Assembly: GCA_016703625.1 (NCBI GenBank)
Contig: JADJBP010000001.1
Coordinates: 620,001-684,000, forward strand
DNA length: 64,000 nucleotides
Direction: 5' to 3'
DNA from: Chitinophagaceae bacterium
GTDB lineage: Bacteria > Bacteroidota > Bacteroidia > Chitinophagales > Chitinophagaceae
The notes beneath the pieces were generated by a model that was not told the DNA's origin, ran no database searches, and saw only the letters and a program-made list of their open reading frames with translations. The position numbers were made by a program, and so were the translations under genes. Shown here piece after piece: positions 1-9,038 of the stretch; position 1 is the stretch's first letter; every line of letters begins with the position of its first letter.

Positions 1-89
1 GCAGCCACGAATGGCATGGTATTGCCCCCAATGATGAACAATTACAAAAAGCCCTGGCACAATTACCCGAAACTTTGGGCGACTACTAA
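1..89 (+). CDS. C-terminal fragment of an unidentified protein
   Basis: An open frame runs in from the left edge and stops with TAA at 87-89, giving 28 residues that end ...LAQLPETLGDY. The window cuts off the rest. The peptide is too short for me to recognise a family. It ends 32 bp before the next start on the same strand, so it may be co-transcribed with the hydrolase gene that follows. Confidence 0.5.
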   Translation, partial: SHEWHGIAPNDEQLQKALAQLPETLGDY

Positions 90-116
90 CCCCCCTAACC
101 CCCTAAAGGGGGAGTT
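90..116. repeat. C-rich/G-rich hairpin between genes
   Basis: CCCCC (99-103) and GGGGG (108-112) pair around a TAAA loop, flanked by AAC/GTT. A related CCCC-TTA-GGGG hairpin occurs at 42804-42814. It sits just upstream of the start at 122. It could be a dispersed repeat or act on RNA structure; no poly-T follows it, so it is not a typical terminator. Confidence 0.5.
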
Positions 117-121
117 AAGAA

Positions 122-868
122 ATGAAAATAATTCCACTCAGCGAAGGCGCATTTACCGTTGATATTACCAAAAAATTTGTCCCGTTTAAGAAGGATAAAG
201 ATGATCTGCAGGAAAGATCCCTGGGCAGTATACTGGTAGAGATTCAGCCATTTGCAGTGATCACAGCCAATGATGTTATAGTTATTGATACCGGCCTTGG
301 ATTTAACATGCCCGACGGAACTTTACAGATCCACCAGAACTTACTCAACAACGGGATCGGCCCCCTGGAAGTTACCAAAGTACTGCTGAGCCATTTACAT
401 AAGGACCATGCAGGCGGCATCTATAAAACGGATGACCTGCTTAAGCAAAAATTCCTGAGCTTTCCCAATGCCACCTATTATGTGCATAAGGATGAAATGG
501 CTTTTGCCCTGAAAAAAGGGGCACCCTCATATCATATCACAGATTTTGAGGGTTTACAAAACAGCGACCAGGTCATTTTTCTGGAAGGTGATTCCGGTAA
601 GATAGATGATTATATCACATATAAATTAACCGGTGCCCACAGCCCCTGCCACCAGGTATTCTGGATCGAGGAAGAAGGTCAGAAAATATTCTTCGGCGGC
701 GATGTAGCCCCGCAATTACAGCAGATGAAAAACAAGTTTATTGCCAAATACGATTTTGACGGCCGCAAATGTATGGAACTGCGGCAGCAATGGTGGGAGC
801 AGGGAGCGGAAGAAAAATGGACCTTTTTATTTTACCATGATATTAAGACGCCGGTGTTTGGGTTTTAA
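122..868 (+). CDS. Metallo-beta-lactamase-fold hydrolase
   Basis: This 248-residue protein has the zinc-binding motif SHLHKDH (His91, His93, Asp95, His96), a later GAHSPCHQ histidine and a GGDVAP aspartate, the ligand set of binuclear-zinc MBL-fold hydrolases. The family includes lactonases, glyoxalase II-like enzymes and others, and the substrate cannot be read from the sequence. No signal peptide is visible, so it is probably cytoplasmic. It stands alone, running towards the atp operon, and the atp terminator lies just past its stop. Confidence 0.85.
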   Translation: MKIIPLSEGAFTVDITKKFVPFKKDKDDLQERSLGSILVEIQPFAVITANDVIVIDTGLGFNMPDGTLQIHQNLLNNGIGPLEVTKVLLSHLHKDHAGGIYKTDDLLKQKFLSFPNATYYVHKDEMAFALKKGAPSYHITDFEGLQNSDQVIFLEGDSGKIDDYITYKLTGAHSPCHQVFWIEEEGQKIFFGGDVAPQLQQMKNKFIAKYDFDGRKCMELRQQWWEQGAEEKWTFLFYHDIKTPVFGF

Positions 869-883
869 ACGGTAAATAACAAA

Positions 884-916
884 AAATAAAAAAGCTGCTA
901 CAACAGTAACAGCTCC
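884..916 (-). terminator. Intrinsic terminator of the atpBEFH operon
   Basis: On the minus strand a 9-bp stem (914-906 with 901-893, including one G-T pair) closes a 4-nt loop and is followed by T-rich sequence down to about 881. It lies 25 bp after the atpH stop, so the operon ends here without atpA or atpG. Confidence 0.75.
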
Positions 917-940
917 TTAAAAATTTCTTATCCATTTGTC

Positions 941-1507
941 TTACCGTATTCTGTGCAGGTAATCATTATTCATAAACTGCTTCTGAATATCTTTCAGGTC
1001 CCTTAAGATACTGGCATCAACCAATGTGCCTGAGGTTTCCAGTAAAAATCCACCGATCAGGTCATTATCTACCAGCGTTTCCACTTCAAAGGTCTGCCCG
1101 GCAGTTGCCCTGGCTTTTACATTGGACATGATGGTATTCAGCATATCATCAGTAATTGGATTGGCTGTGGTAATTTTTACTTTGTGAATATTGCGTAGTT
1201 GATTAAACTGGTCAATATAGGTTATTGCTATTTCGGGTAAATTGGTTTCCCTGTTCTTCCTTACCAATAACTGGATAAAAGCACTGCTGAGCACACTTAC
1301 CCTTTCTTTGGTAATGGATTCAATGATCTTTCCTTTGGCTGTTGGCTTTATCACCGGGCTGCGCAGCATGTTCACAAAATCGGGATTGCTTTTGCAGATG
1401 CGGTTTAACCATTTCATATCAGCATATACAGCATCTACCTGGCCTTGTTCTGTTGCCAGGTCCAGTAAACTTTTTGCGTAACGGCCTGCTAAACGTGGAT
1501 TGTTCAT
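941..1507 (-). CDS. atpH: F1F0 ATP synthase subunit delta
   Basis: A 188-residue protein with the delta/OSCP layout: N-terminal helical domain beginning NNPRLAGRYAKSLLDLA and a C-terminal region with the family signature around LVDNDLIGGFLLETSGTLVDAS. Delta links the F1 head to the b-subunit stalk. It is the last gene of the atpB-E-F-H run on this strand. An 82-bp spacer of repeat-like DNA separates it from atpF. In many bacteria atpA and atpG follow directly; here a terminator follows and atpA is about 29 kb away. Confidence 0.93.
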   Translation of the reverse strand: MNNPRLAGRYAKSLLDLATEQGQVDAVYADMKWLNRICKSNPDFVNMLRSPVIKPTAKGKIIESITKERVSVLSSAFIQLLVRKNRETNLPEIAITYIDQFNQLRNIHKVKITTANPITDDMLNTIMSNVKARATAGQTFEVETLVDNDLIGGFLLETSGTLVDASILRDLKDIQKQFMNNDYLHRIR

Positions 1508-1589
1508 ACTCTTTTAAGTTACAAGATTCAGGAAACAAGGTACAAGTGGAACAGCCTTCCTGTGCCTTGAGCCTTGAAACTTTTCTGCT
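1508..1589. repeat. Heptad-period, partly inverted repeat between atpF and atpH
   Basis: The spacer reads as 7-bp words. On the plus strand the left half carries ATTCAGG, AAACAAG, GTACAAG; the right half carries TGCCTTG, AGCCTTG, AAACTTT. ACAAG words on the left and CTTG words on the right could form an imperfect hairpin. It contains no gene. It is one of a series of 7-bp-period elements in this window. Confidence 0.6.
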
Positions 1590-2084
1590 TTAATTTAATT
1601 TCATTTCTGCAGCCAGGGTCCTGATATAAGCTTCCTGCTGTGCTTTGTCGGCTAATTCTTTGCGCAATACCTTTTCACTCACTTCCAGAACCAAACTACC
1701 TACCTGGTTCTTGATCTCGGTAAGGGCTGCCATTTTTTGATTTTGGATAGAAGCATGGGCTTCGGCTATGATCTTGTTGGCCTGAACCTTTGCTTCTTCT
1801 TTGGCATCAGAGATCATTTTATCCTTGGTTTCTTTGGCTTCTTTGATCATGATGGACCTTTCTTCACGGGCCTGGGTTAAAATAGCCTCATTGTCATTTT
1901 TCAATTGAGCCATTTCCAGCTTGATCTTTTCGGCGGTAGCCAAAGAATCAGCAATGTTTTTTTCACGCTGTGCAAGTCCACCCAGGATCATGGGCCATGC
2001 AAATTTTTTCAACAGGAAAAATACGATCAGGAAAGCCAGCAGCGTCCAGATGATAAGGCCTAAGGCCGGTGTTAATAATTGCAT
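1590..2084 (-). CDS. atpF: F1F0 ATP synthase subunit b
   Basis: A 164-residue protein with one N-terminal membrane segment (LGLIIWTLLAFLIVFFLL, residues about 8-25) followed by a long charged helix rich in K/E/A, typical of the b-subunit stator stalk that binds delta. Length matches the family. It lies between atpE and atpH in the usual order. Confidence 0.95.
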   Translation of the reverse strand: MQLLTPALGLIIWTLLAFLIVFFLLKKFAWPMILGGLAQREKNIADSLATAEKIKLEMAQLKNDNEAILTQAREERSIMIKEAKETKDKMISDAKEEAKVQANKIIAEAHASIQNQKMAALTEIKNQVGSLVLEVSEKVLRKELADKAQQEAYIRTLAAEMKLN

Positions 2085-2140
2085 TTTATAGTATTTATAA
2101 AATAAAAAATTCTGAAATGTTCAATTACTGTTTTCATAAG

Positions 2141-2197
2141 TCATTTCTCGACTTCGCTCGAAATGAAAACATCCTCGCACTTCGACTTCGCTCAGTG
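2141..2197. repeat. Two palindromic repeats with identical core and different arms
   Basis: The 12-mer TCGACTTCGCTC occurs at 2148-2159 and 2182-2193. The first copy is flanked by 7-bp arms TCATTTC/GAAATGA, the second by CACT/AGTG. Both could fold as hairpins in the atpE-atpF spacer. A third copy with different complementary arms is at 45596-45615. A fixed core with covarying arms suggests a dispersed structured element. Confidence 0.7.
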
Positions 2198-2251
2198 TCT
2201 TTAAAAATTACTGCATCCTCCGTCCTGTACTTTGGATGCAGTAAAGGTTTT

Positions 2252-2488
2252 TTAAAGCACCATAGCTAAGAAACCAATGATGATCGCAAATAATGCTGCT
2301 CCCTCAACCAAAGCGGCTGTAAGGATCATGTTGCTGCGGATGTCATTGATGGCTTCCGGTTGGCGTGCAATTGACTCCAATGCACCTTTACCGATCTGTC
2401 CGATACCGATACCGGCACCGATAGCTCCAAGTCCGGCACCGATGGCACCACCTGCGTTCGCTAATGCTTCTAATAAGAAAAAATTCAT
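2252..2488 (-). CDS. atpE: F1F0 ATP synthase subunit c
   Basis: A 78-residue proteolipid of two membrane helices. The first is glycine-rich (GAGLGAIGAGIGIG); the second contains the ion-carrying carboxylate Glu62 in ALVEGAALF. The polar loop reads RQPE, as expected. The residue after the glutamate is Gly rather than Ser/Thr, which fits a proton-coupled rather than a sodium-coupled ring; that last point is inference. Confidence 0.96.
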   Translation of the reverse strand: MNFFLLEALANAGGAIGAGLGAIGAGIGIGQIGKGALESIARQPEAINDIRSNMILTAALVEGAALFAIIIGFLAMVL

Positions 2489-2523
2489 AATTGTGAATTT
2501 ATGTTGGTTAAAAAAAACTTGTA

Positions 2524-3690
2524 TTAATGTGCTGCAGCAGTTTCATGTGCATGATCATCATGCCCGCCTTCGAAAGCCTGGCCAATGAATACGGCTGTTA
2601 ATATGGTAAAGATAAAGGCCTGTAAAAAAGCAACCAGTATCTCGATAAAATAAATGAAAATGGTAAATGCAATGGAGAATGGTGCAAAGCCCCAACCTAC
2701 ATATTGATTTAATGAAGCCATGATGAAGATCAGGGAGATCAGGCAGATGATAAGGATATGCCCGGCCACCATATTGGCAAATAACCTGATCATGAGGGCA
2801 AAAGGTTTGGTGAAAATGCCCAGTATCTCTACCGGCACTAAAATAACTTTTACCCAGCCCGGCACGCCCGGCGGGTTTATGATGTGCATCCAGTAATGGC
2901 TGTTACTGCTGAACAGGATGATCACAAATGAGATAACCGATAAAATAAATGTAAAGGCAATATTGCCGGTAACATTGGCCGAGCCGGGTATCAACCCAAA
3001 GATATTATTGATCAGGATAAACAGGAAAACCGTTAAAATATACGGCAGGTATTTATTGCTTTTGGCACCCAGGTTTGGTTTGCAGATCTCATCGTTAACA
3101 AAGTTGATAACGGTTTCCATGGTGTTTTGCCAGCCTTTAGGCGCTGTGGTAATGCCTTCGCCTTTTTTATACCGGCCGGCGATCTTAACCAAAAGAAAAA
3201 CCAGCAATCCCAATGCCAGCAACATCTGTACCACGTTGCGGGTAGGAGAAAGATCCAGCACGCTTACCGTTTCATCAATTACACCGGCTTCGTTTACGGC
3301 TACAATATGGCCGGAAGAATATTTATTGCGGTCTAATCCCAAATGATCGATCTTTTCGTTGGTCAACAGGGTATAGCCATTAACATCATGCTCGCCGTGA
3401 TGAAATTTTGAAGACATAAAAAAGGAAAATCCCTTCCCTTTTGCATATACAATAACCGGCAGGGGAATGGTTGCATGAAAGGTTGAACCATCGGCTTTTT
3501 TATAAGAGAAAAAGTGAAATTCGTGGGCATCCATGATATGTCCGAAGATCACTTCATTGGCATCAAATATCTTTTCTTTTTTGGTTGTCTCTTTAACCGG
3601 GTGATCCTGGGCGAAACTTACATTAGACGAAAAAAATATACATAAGCTGAAAACCGCTACCAGTAATGATTTGATGCTCTTTGATGCCAT
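2524..3690 (-). CDS. atpB: F1F0 ATP synthase subunit a
   Basis: A 388-residue a subunit, longer than the roughly 250-290 residues common elsewhere. The first 25 residues are a signal peptide (SLLVAVFSLCIFFSSNVSFA) followed by about 110 mostly polar residues before the membrane domain; such extended N-termini are seen in Bacteroidota. The conserved proton-path arginine is in LMIRLFANMVAGH. A His/Asp-rich tail (GGHDDHAHETAAAH) ends the protein. It is the first gene of the atpB-E-F-H operon, with a promoter element 21 bp upstream of the start. Confidence 0.95.
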   Translation of the reverse strand: MASKSIKSLLVAVFSLCIFFSSNVSFAQDHPVKETTKKEKIFDANEVIFGHIMDAHEFHFFSYKKADGSTFHATIPLPVIVYAKGKGFSFFMSSKFHHGEHDVNGYTLLTNEKIDHLGLDRNKYSSGHIVAVNEAGVIDETVSVLDLSPTRNVVQMLLALGLLVFLLVKIAGRYKKGEGITTAPKGWQNTMETVINFVNDEICKPNLGAKSNKYLPYILTVFLFILINNIFGLIPGSANVTGNIAFTFILSVISFVIILFSSNSHYWMHIINPPGVPGWVKVILVPVEILGIFTKPFALMIRLFANMVAGHILIICLISLIFIMASLNQYVGWGFAPFSIAFTIFIYFIEILVAFLQAFIFTILTAVFIGQAFEGGHDDHAHETAAAH

Positions 3691-3710
3691 GATTTACCTC
3701 TAATTTGGCG

Positions 3711-3718
3711 CAAAGATA
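3711..3718 (-). promoter_or_regulatory. Bacteroidota -7 element for atpB
   Basis: Read on the minus strand the bases are TATCTTTG, a full match to TAnnTTTG. The atpB start lies 20 bp downstream, so transcription would start with a short leader. No clear -33 TTTG is visible at the ideal distance. Confidence 0.6.
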
Positions 3719-3884
3719 AGGATGGAGGGGATTTTAAAAATTAGATGCTAAAAATATCAAGATTGGGTGTTTTGTATCTAAAATGGAGCCTTAAAGGCTT
3801 TTCCGATGAATGGAATGCCTGGTAGTTAACTACAGATGAATAAACCGGTCAATGGCCAGATCTTTTCATCATCAAATTTCCAGG

Positions 3885-5689
3885 TCAAATAATCTTTTCC
3901 TGTTTTTCAAACTGCATTTTGTGCAACTGGTAATAAAACCCGCGTTTTTCCAGCAGTTCATCATGACTGCCCATTTCTTTTATTTCGCCCTTATCCAGCA
4001 CCATTATTTTATTGGCCTTGCGTATGGTCGACAGGCGGTGGGCAATCACAATGGAAGTACGGTTTGTGATCAGTTTATCAATGGCATGCTGGATCAAAGC
4101 TTCACTTTCCGTATCTACTGATGAAGTGGCTTCATCCAGGATCAAAATGGCCGGATCATATAATAAAGCCCGCACAAAAGAAAGCAACTGCCGCTGGCCC
4201 AGTGAAAGTGTAGCGCCTCTTTCCATTACATGGTAATCATAATTGCCGGGCAACTGCATGATAAAATCATGTATGCCGATCATTTTGGCAGCCCGCATCA
4301 CCTCCTCATCTTTTATGGCAGGATTGCGAAGGGTAACATTATCCTTTACCGAGCCGCTGAACAGGAATACATCCTGCAATACCACGGCGATCTTTGCACG
4401 CAGTTCGTCCAGGTGAAAATCCTCAATACCGGTATCATCAATTTTGATCGTTCCTTTATTTACGGGGTACAACCTGTTGAGTAAACTGATGATGGAAGTT
4501 TTACCGCTGCCTGTATGCCCAACAATGGCAAGGGTTTCGCCGGCGTTGAGGGTAAAGTTGATATCTTTTAAAACATATTGCTCCTCTTTATAAGCAAACC
4601 AAACGTTTTCAAATTGAACCTTTCCTTTTATATTACCTGCATATGCATCACCCTCATTGACTGTCGTGTCTTCATTATCCAGTACTTTAAAAACACGTTC
4701 ACTGGCGATCATGCCCATTTGAAGCACATTGAATTTATCGGCAATCACCCGCAGTGGCCTGAACAGTAAATTCAGGCAAAGAATAAAGGCCGTGATCACA
4801 CCGGCAACTTTTTCGGCCTGTACAGGGTTTACCACATCCTGTGCTGCCCACCAAACCAGCAACCCGATCGACAATGCCATAACCAGCTCCACTACCGGGA
4901 AAAATACAGAGTAGGCAAAAATGGCTTTGATATTGGCATTGCGGTGTTCTTTATTGATGTGGTTGAATTTTTTGAATTCCCTTTTTTCGGCAGCAAAAGC
5001 CTGTATCACGGCCATCCCGGTAATGTGTTCCTGTACAAAGGCATTCAGGTTTGAAACGGCATTTCTTACCCTGATAAATGACCTGTTCACCGATTCCTTA
5101 AAAAACCAGGTGGCAATGATCAATATCGGAAAGGGTGCCAGGCAAACAAGGGTTAACTGCCAGTCTACATAAAACATATAACCCAATACAGAAAAATGGC
5201 AAGCAGGTCGGCTATGATCGGGATCAAACCGTCACTGAAAATATCGTTGATGGATTCAATGTCGTTGATGGTTCGGGTAGTAAGGGTACCGATAGGTGTT
5301 TTATCGTACTGTGATAAATTGAGATGAAGGATCTTGTTATAGGTGCTTACCCGCATATCTTTTACCACGCTTTGTCCCAGTGAAGCTGTTAGAAATGTAA
5401 AAAAGAAACGGAAGCCGGTCTCCAGCAGCAGCAGCACGATCTGGATAATGGTTATTTCAATGATAAATCCACCCGGGCCATCTATAAAATGTGATGAGGT
5501 ATCGCCTTTTATGCCGTCATTAATGGTTAACTGGATCAGGAAAGGACGTAGCGGCGACATGGCTGCCAGCACAATGGCCAGTACCAGGGAACCATAAAAT
5601 TTATTTTTATAAGGAGCAGCAAATTGAAATACCCGGCGCAGTAGTGAAAAATTAAAAATTTTTCTTTTAGCTTTTGGTTGCTCACTCAT
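3885..5689 (-). CDS. MsbA-like ABC exporter (frameshifted)
   Basis: One half-transporter of about 600 residues split by a frameshift near 5185. The N-terminal part (5689-5167) and the C-terminal part (5186-3885) join as ...IFLY-LGYMFYVDW if one A is added to the AA at 5185-5186. The membrane domain is followed by an ATPase with Walker A GHTGSGKTS, signature LSLGQRQ and Walker B ILILDEATSSVD. The family exports lipids, peptides or drugs as dimers; the substrate here is unknown. Translation most likely starts at the ATG at 5689 (MSEQPKAKRK). The break is probably a sequence error, since the rest of the gene is intact. Confidence 0.88.
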
Positions 5690-5693
5690 GCTG

Positions 5694-5701
5694 CAAAAGT
5701 A
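5694..5701 (-). promoter_or_regulatory. -7 element almost touching the ABC exporter start
   Basis: The minus strand reads TACTTTTG, a full TAnnTTTG match, only 4 nt before the ATG at 5689. Transcription from it would give a leaderless or nearly leaderless mRNA. This also supports the 5689 start over the in-frame upstream start at 5725. Confidence 0.6.
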
Positions 5702-5798
5702 AATGTTTAGCCGGTTTAGGAGCAAATGGCCCGAATAATTTAATAATTATTGTGAACTGCACATTTATCCACCGTTCTTTTTGTGAAGTGGACTGTCC

Positions 5799-5826
5799 AA
5801 TGCCAACTGCCAACAGTTAACTGCTC
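5799..5826. repeat. Degenerate heptad repeat (ACTGCCA family)
   Basis: Successive 7-mers read AATGCCA, ACTGCCA, ACAGTTA, ACTGCTC and run into the stop codon of the adjacent minus-strand gene. The same ACTGCCA/ACTGCCG words make up the repeat inside gatA at 40817-40865. Confidence 0.55.
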
Positions 5827-8044
5827 AATCCTCCACCATATTATTATATCCTTTTAAAAAAATAGCGCCCAGGTTTTTGTATGGAGGAATATAACTGTCC
5901 CAGCTTTCCCTGATAGCGGTACTGGGATCTGTAGCAAATAATTTAGTGAGGGTTGCCCACATATTTTTCCAGATCAGTGGTTTGCCCGATTCAAAGGTCT
6001 GGTTTAAATAATTGAGGATGGGCCTGTTTATATCGCCGGCACCAATTTCTTTGGTAGATATAATGTGTGCTTCAGGGTTAACCTCGATGATGTCATTTAA
6101 ATTTTTATATCCGCCGCAGGAACCCAGCATTACAATTTTTGCATTACCGGCCATTCGTTTGATGGTACGCGGCAGCCAGTAACTGTGCCCCCGGTGAACC
6201 ACCACAACCGGCAGCATATCGTTTTGTGCCAGGTATTCGTTTAAATGTACCTGGGCGCTGTCATCCAGGTTGGCATCATTATCAAGCGGCCTGTTTGCAA
6301 AGACCCATACATTTCCTTTTTTTGACCTTATTTCATACCACTCACTGTTGGAGGTTATGATCCAGTCCCTGGGCGAAAATGAATTGATAAATGAAGGGAA
6401 AAATGTTTTACCGTCTTTATCACCATACCAGTAAACCTGCTGAATAATTCTGCCGCTGTCGTCCCGCATATTTGCATTTTCAATCTCATAAATGGACGGG
6501 ATGCCCAGGATACCGGTGAGGTCGATCTTATTGGCGGTATCGGCCGATAAAAAAATTGTTTTTAATAAACCATAAATGGTTTTTCCCCGGCTGTTATTAT
6601 TACGGATACAGTCATTTTCATTTTTAATGACATAACCCAGAATGGCGGTCAGTAAATTTGTATTGGTGATGCTGCTGTATGAGTCTGCCACATCAATGGC
6701 ATCTTCCAGGTTCCCGGTCTTATCGAGGTTGGCAATAAAACCACGCATGAGTGTTTCGGAAGCGCTTACGGGCATATAGCTTAAAAAATTATCCAGCCTG
6801 TTGTAATTGGCAGCTATCTTAATGAATTTTTTAAAGAAGTCGAAATGAACCTGCAGCAGCAGCGAATCGGTCCGGGGTTCTTTGCCCAGGCGTTGTATCA
6901 TACGGCTGTAACTGTGTTTATAACTCGACGTATAAATTTCATTTTCACTCAGGGCCATCATAAAATAAAGGTCAATGGCCGATAAAGAATCGGTTGACCG
7001 CATGCGGGTATTGATATTGCTCAGATCATGCAGGTCATTGATGGGCATAACGAAATGCTGCAGGGCCTTGTTTTTTAAAACCTCCCTTAATCCATTGGCG
7101 CCAAACATGGCAATGGGCGTGTCTTTTGCAGGTGAGGTCATCCGTTTAAAATAGGCTATTTCGGTTTCTACCAGCAGTTTAAAATATCCAATACTGTCGT
7201 AACCGGTTCCATCTTCGCCAATAATTCTTTTCAATCCCTCTACTGTTTTATTGCCTTTCATCATATCATCTAAAAAGGGAAAATACAGCAGGGCATTGGG
7301 TGTGCGGCTTAGTTCCACGATCGTTTTTACAGAGGGGCTCGTATTGCGGTGTATCAACTGTCCCAGTTTTGTCTGCGGCGCCTGTGCCAGGTTATAAATG
7401 GCTGTTGGGTTAACTGCAGCGCTTTTTGTAACCAATGCATCGGCAAAGGGTTCGTTGATATATGGCTCGATGGTCTGCAGGATCTTATCAGGATTCAATG
7501 CACAGTATTTCAGGTACAGTAATTTTTGACTTTCTGTGTAACCGGAATTTTCAGGGAAGATCTCTGCAATGATCTTACCTGCCTGGTAAGGTAATTCACC
7601 AATCGCAGGTGCCATACTTATTCCGTCAATATCGGATTTCATGATCCGTTCAAAGGTATCAACCAGCAGCGGGGCATAAACCGGGTTAAAGGCTTTGTTG
7701 CGCCAGCCGGTTTTAAATCCTTTTACCAGGCTTTCGATATAACTCAGGTACCGCACTTTATCGTTATTGGTAACCAGTTTTTTATTTTGTTCAACAAAGA
7801 TCTGCAGGGTGTCGATCTTCCTGGTTAAAACATCTGTAATAGCCAGGTTTATCTCATCTTTATGGGTTGCCCTGATCAGGCCATCCAGTTTGCCATCCAG
7901 CTTATCAAGCAGCAATTGTTCATTATCAATTTTATCGTGAAAAAGTTGCCTGTAAATAGGGATGATCACAGAATCCTGCATGGCAGAAACAGGCAAAACA
8001 GCACTCACCAGTAAAAAAATAAACAACATTTTTTTCATAATCAT
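5825..8044 (-). CDS. Secreted protein with a possible clan CD peptidase-like motif
   Basis: A 739-residue protein I do not recognise by name. It begins with a signal peptide (KKMLFIFLLVSAVLPVSA) and so should reach the periplasm or beyond. Most of the length is helical and featureless. Near the C-terminus VVVVHRGHSYW (His617, His620) is followed by AKIVMLGSCGG (Cys643): a hydrophobic strand ending in His, a helix, then a strand ending in Ser-Cys-Gly. This resembles the catalytic His/Cys layout of clan CD peptidases (gingipain, clostripain, caspase-like). The His-Cys spacing of 23-26 is short. Catalysis is inference. It is monocistronic. Confidence 0.7.
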   Translation of the reverse strand: MIMKKMLFIFLLVSAVLPVSAMQDSVIIPIYRQLFHDKIDNEQLLLDKLDGKLDGLIRATHKDEINLAITDVLTRKIDTLQIFVEQNKKLVTNNDKVRYLSYIESLVKGFKTGWRNKAFNPVYAPLLVDTFERIMKSDIDGISMAPAIGELPYQAGKIIAEIFPENSGYTESQKLLYLKYCALNPDKILQTIEPYINEPFADALVTKSAAVNPTAIYNLAQAPQTKLGQLIHRNTSPSVKTIVELSRTPNALLYFPFLDDMMKGNKTVEGLKRIIGEDGTGYDSIGYFKLLVETEIAYFKRMTSPAKDTPIAMFGANGLREVLKNKALQHFVMPINDLHDLSNINTRMRSTDSLSAIDLYFMMALSENEIYTSSYKHSYSRMIQRLGKEPRTDSLLLQVHFDFFKKFIKIAANYNRLDNFLSYMPVSASETLMRGFIANLDKTGNLEDAIDVADSYSSITNTNLLTAILGYVIKNENDCIRNNNSRGKTIYGLLKTIFLSADTANKIDLTGILGIPSIYEIENANMRDDSGRIIQQVYWYGDKDGKTFFPSFINSFSPRDWIITSNSEWYEIRSKKGNVWVFANRPLDNDANLDDSAQVHLNEYLAQNDMLPVVVVHRGHSYWLPRTIKRMAGNAKIVMLGSCGGYKNLNDIIEVNPEAHIISTKEIGAGDINRPILNYLNQTFESGKPLIWKNMWATLTKLFATDPSTAIRESWDSYIPPYKNLGAIFLKGYNNMVED

Positions 8045-8165
8045 ATCTGCGGCTCAGGCATAAAAATACGTCAGTGCCGGCATAAGTATCATTTAAAAGC
8101 TGAAATTTATTGTTAATGCACCGGGTTCGCTTAACAATTTGATAATACGTTTCTGCAGGTATAGA

Positions 8166-8197
8166 TTGTTCCTGATTAAAGGTAAAGACTATTTTTG
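8166..8197 (+). promoter_or_regulatory. Promoter of the response regulator, near-leaderless
   Basis: TATTTTTG at 8190-8197 matches TAnnTTTG; a TTG at 8166-8168 lies 21 bp upstream, close to the expected -33 spacing. The chosen ATG at 8204 is only 6 nt past the -7 element, so the transcript would have almost no leader. Confidence 0.6.
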
Positions 8198-8203
8198 CGG
8201 AGT

Positions 8204-8899
8204 ATGAGTGTAACAACTACTGTTAAAAAAATATTAATTGCTGATGACGAACCGGATATCCTGGAGATCATCCAATACAATTTACAAAACGAAGGCTACG
8301 AAGTTTATACAGCCAAAAACGGTAATGAGGCACTTGACATGGCAAAACGGTTTAATCCCGACCTGATCATCCTGGACATTATGATGCCCGGTAAAAACGG
8401 CATTGAAGTATGCAACCTGCTCAGGCTTCAACCCGCTTTTAAAGAAACCCTGATCATATTTTTAACGGCATTAAGTGATGAAGGAACCGAAGTTAAAGGA
8501 TTGGAATCGGGCGCTGATGACTATATAGCCAAACCGGTAAGCCCGAAAGTACTGGTGAGCAAGGTAAATGCATTATTCAGAAGATTTATTAAAGAGGATA
8601 CCGGCATTTTACAGATCGGTGACCTGAAAATTGACCGCGAAAAATATATGGTCAATTACCAGGGAAATGATATTGTACTTGCCCGTAAGGAATTTGAACT
8701 GCTGGCCCTGCTGGCAGGCAAGCCCGGAAAGGTTTTTCTGCGCAACGAAATATTGAACCAGGTATGGGGAACAGAAGTGATCGTGGGCGACCGCACCATT
8801 GATGTACACATCCGCAAGATCCGCCAGAAATTGAATCTCGATTGTATCACTACCGTAAAGGGCGTTGGTTATAAGTTTCCAGTATCAAGTAGCAAGTAA
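8204..8899 (+). CDS. OmpR/PhoB-family response regulator
   Basis: A 231-residue regulator. The receiver domain has the acid pair Asp14-Asp15, phospho-acceptor Asp58 (LIILDIMMP) and the switch lysine in DDYIAKP. A winged-helix DNA-binding domain follows (about residues 130-228; GDRTIDVHIRKIRQKL). I chose the ATG at 8204 over an in-frame TTG at 8195 because the promoter element covers the latter. A histidine kinase follows on the same strand, the order usual for phoB-phoR. Pho-box-like repeats elsewhere in the window fit a PhoB role, but this is inference. Confidence 0.9.
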   Translation: MSVTTTVKKILIADDEPDILEIIQYNLQNEGYEVYTAKNGNEALDMAKRFNPDLIILDIMMPGKNGIEVCNLLRLQPAFKETLIIFLTALSDEGTEVKGLESGADDYIAKPVSPKVLVSKVNALFRRFIKEDTGILQIGDLKIDREKYMVNYQGNDIVLARKEFELLALLAGKPGKVFLRNEILNQVWGTEVIVGDRTIDVHIRKIRQKLNLDCITTVKGVGYKFPVSSSK

Positions 8900-8900
8900 G

Positions 8901-8942
8901 TATCCAGTATCCAGTATCCAGTATCCAGTATCCAGTATCCAG
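8901..8942. repeat. Perfect heptamer tandem repeat, six units
   Basis: TATCCAG is repeated six times without error, immediately after the response-regulator stop codon. Degenerate copies extend left into the last codons of that gene. Unit number is likely to vary between strains. Confidence 0.9.
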
Positions 8943-8979
8943 ATATAAGAAAGCGGCATTAAAATTACAGCGTTCCCCC

Positions 8980-9035
8980 CTTTTAACTTTTTACTTTTGA
9001 TTTTTGACTTGTACCTTGCAGCTCATAGCTTATTC
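8980..9035. repeat. Degenerate heptad repeat before the kinase gene
   Basis: Eight consecutive 7-mers read CTTTTAA, CTTTTTA, CTTTTGA, TTTTTGA, CTTGTAC, CTTGCAG, CTCATAG, CTTATTC. The period is 7 although the words differ. It ends 4 bp before the kinase start and so covers the place where a ribosome-binding site would be. Confidence 0.6.
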
Positions 9036-9038
9036 ATC

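Noticed and set aside
5825..8044. Naming the large exported protein as a gingipain or caspase
   Set aside because: Only a short His/Cys motif is visible; length, spacing and remaining domains do not match a named peptidase.
8901..8942. Short regular repeats that could be taken for a CRISPR array
   Set aside because: The unit is 7 bp with no spacers, and no cas gene is present.
8997..9038. Upstream TTG start of the histidine kinase
   Set aside because: It lies inside heptad-repeat DNA and adds residues without family character; the ATG at 9039 fits better.
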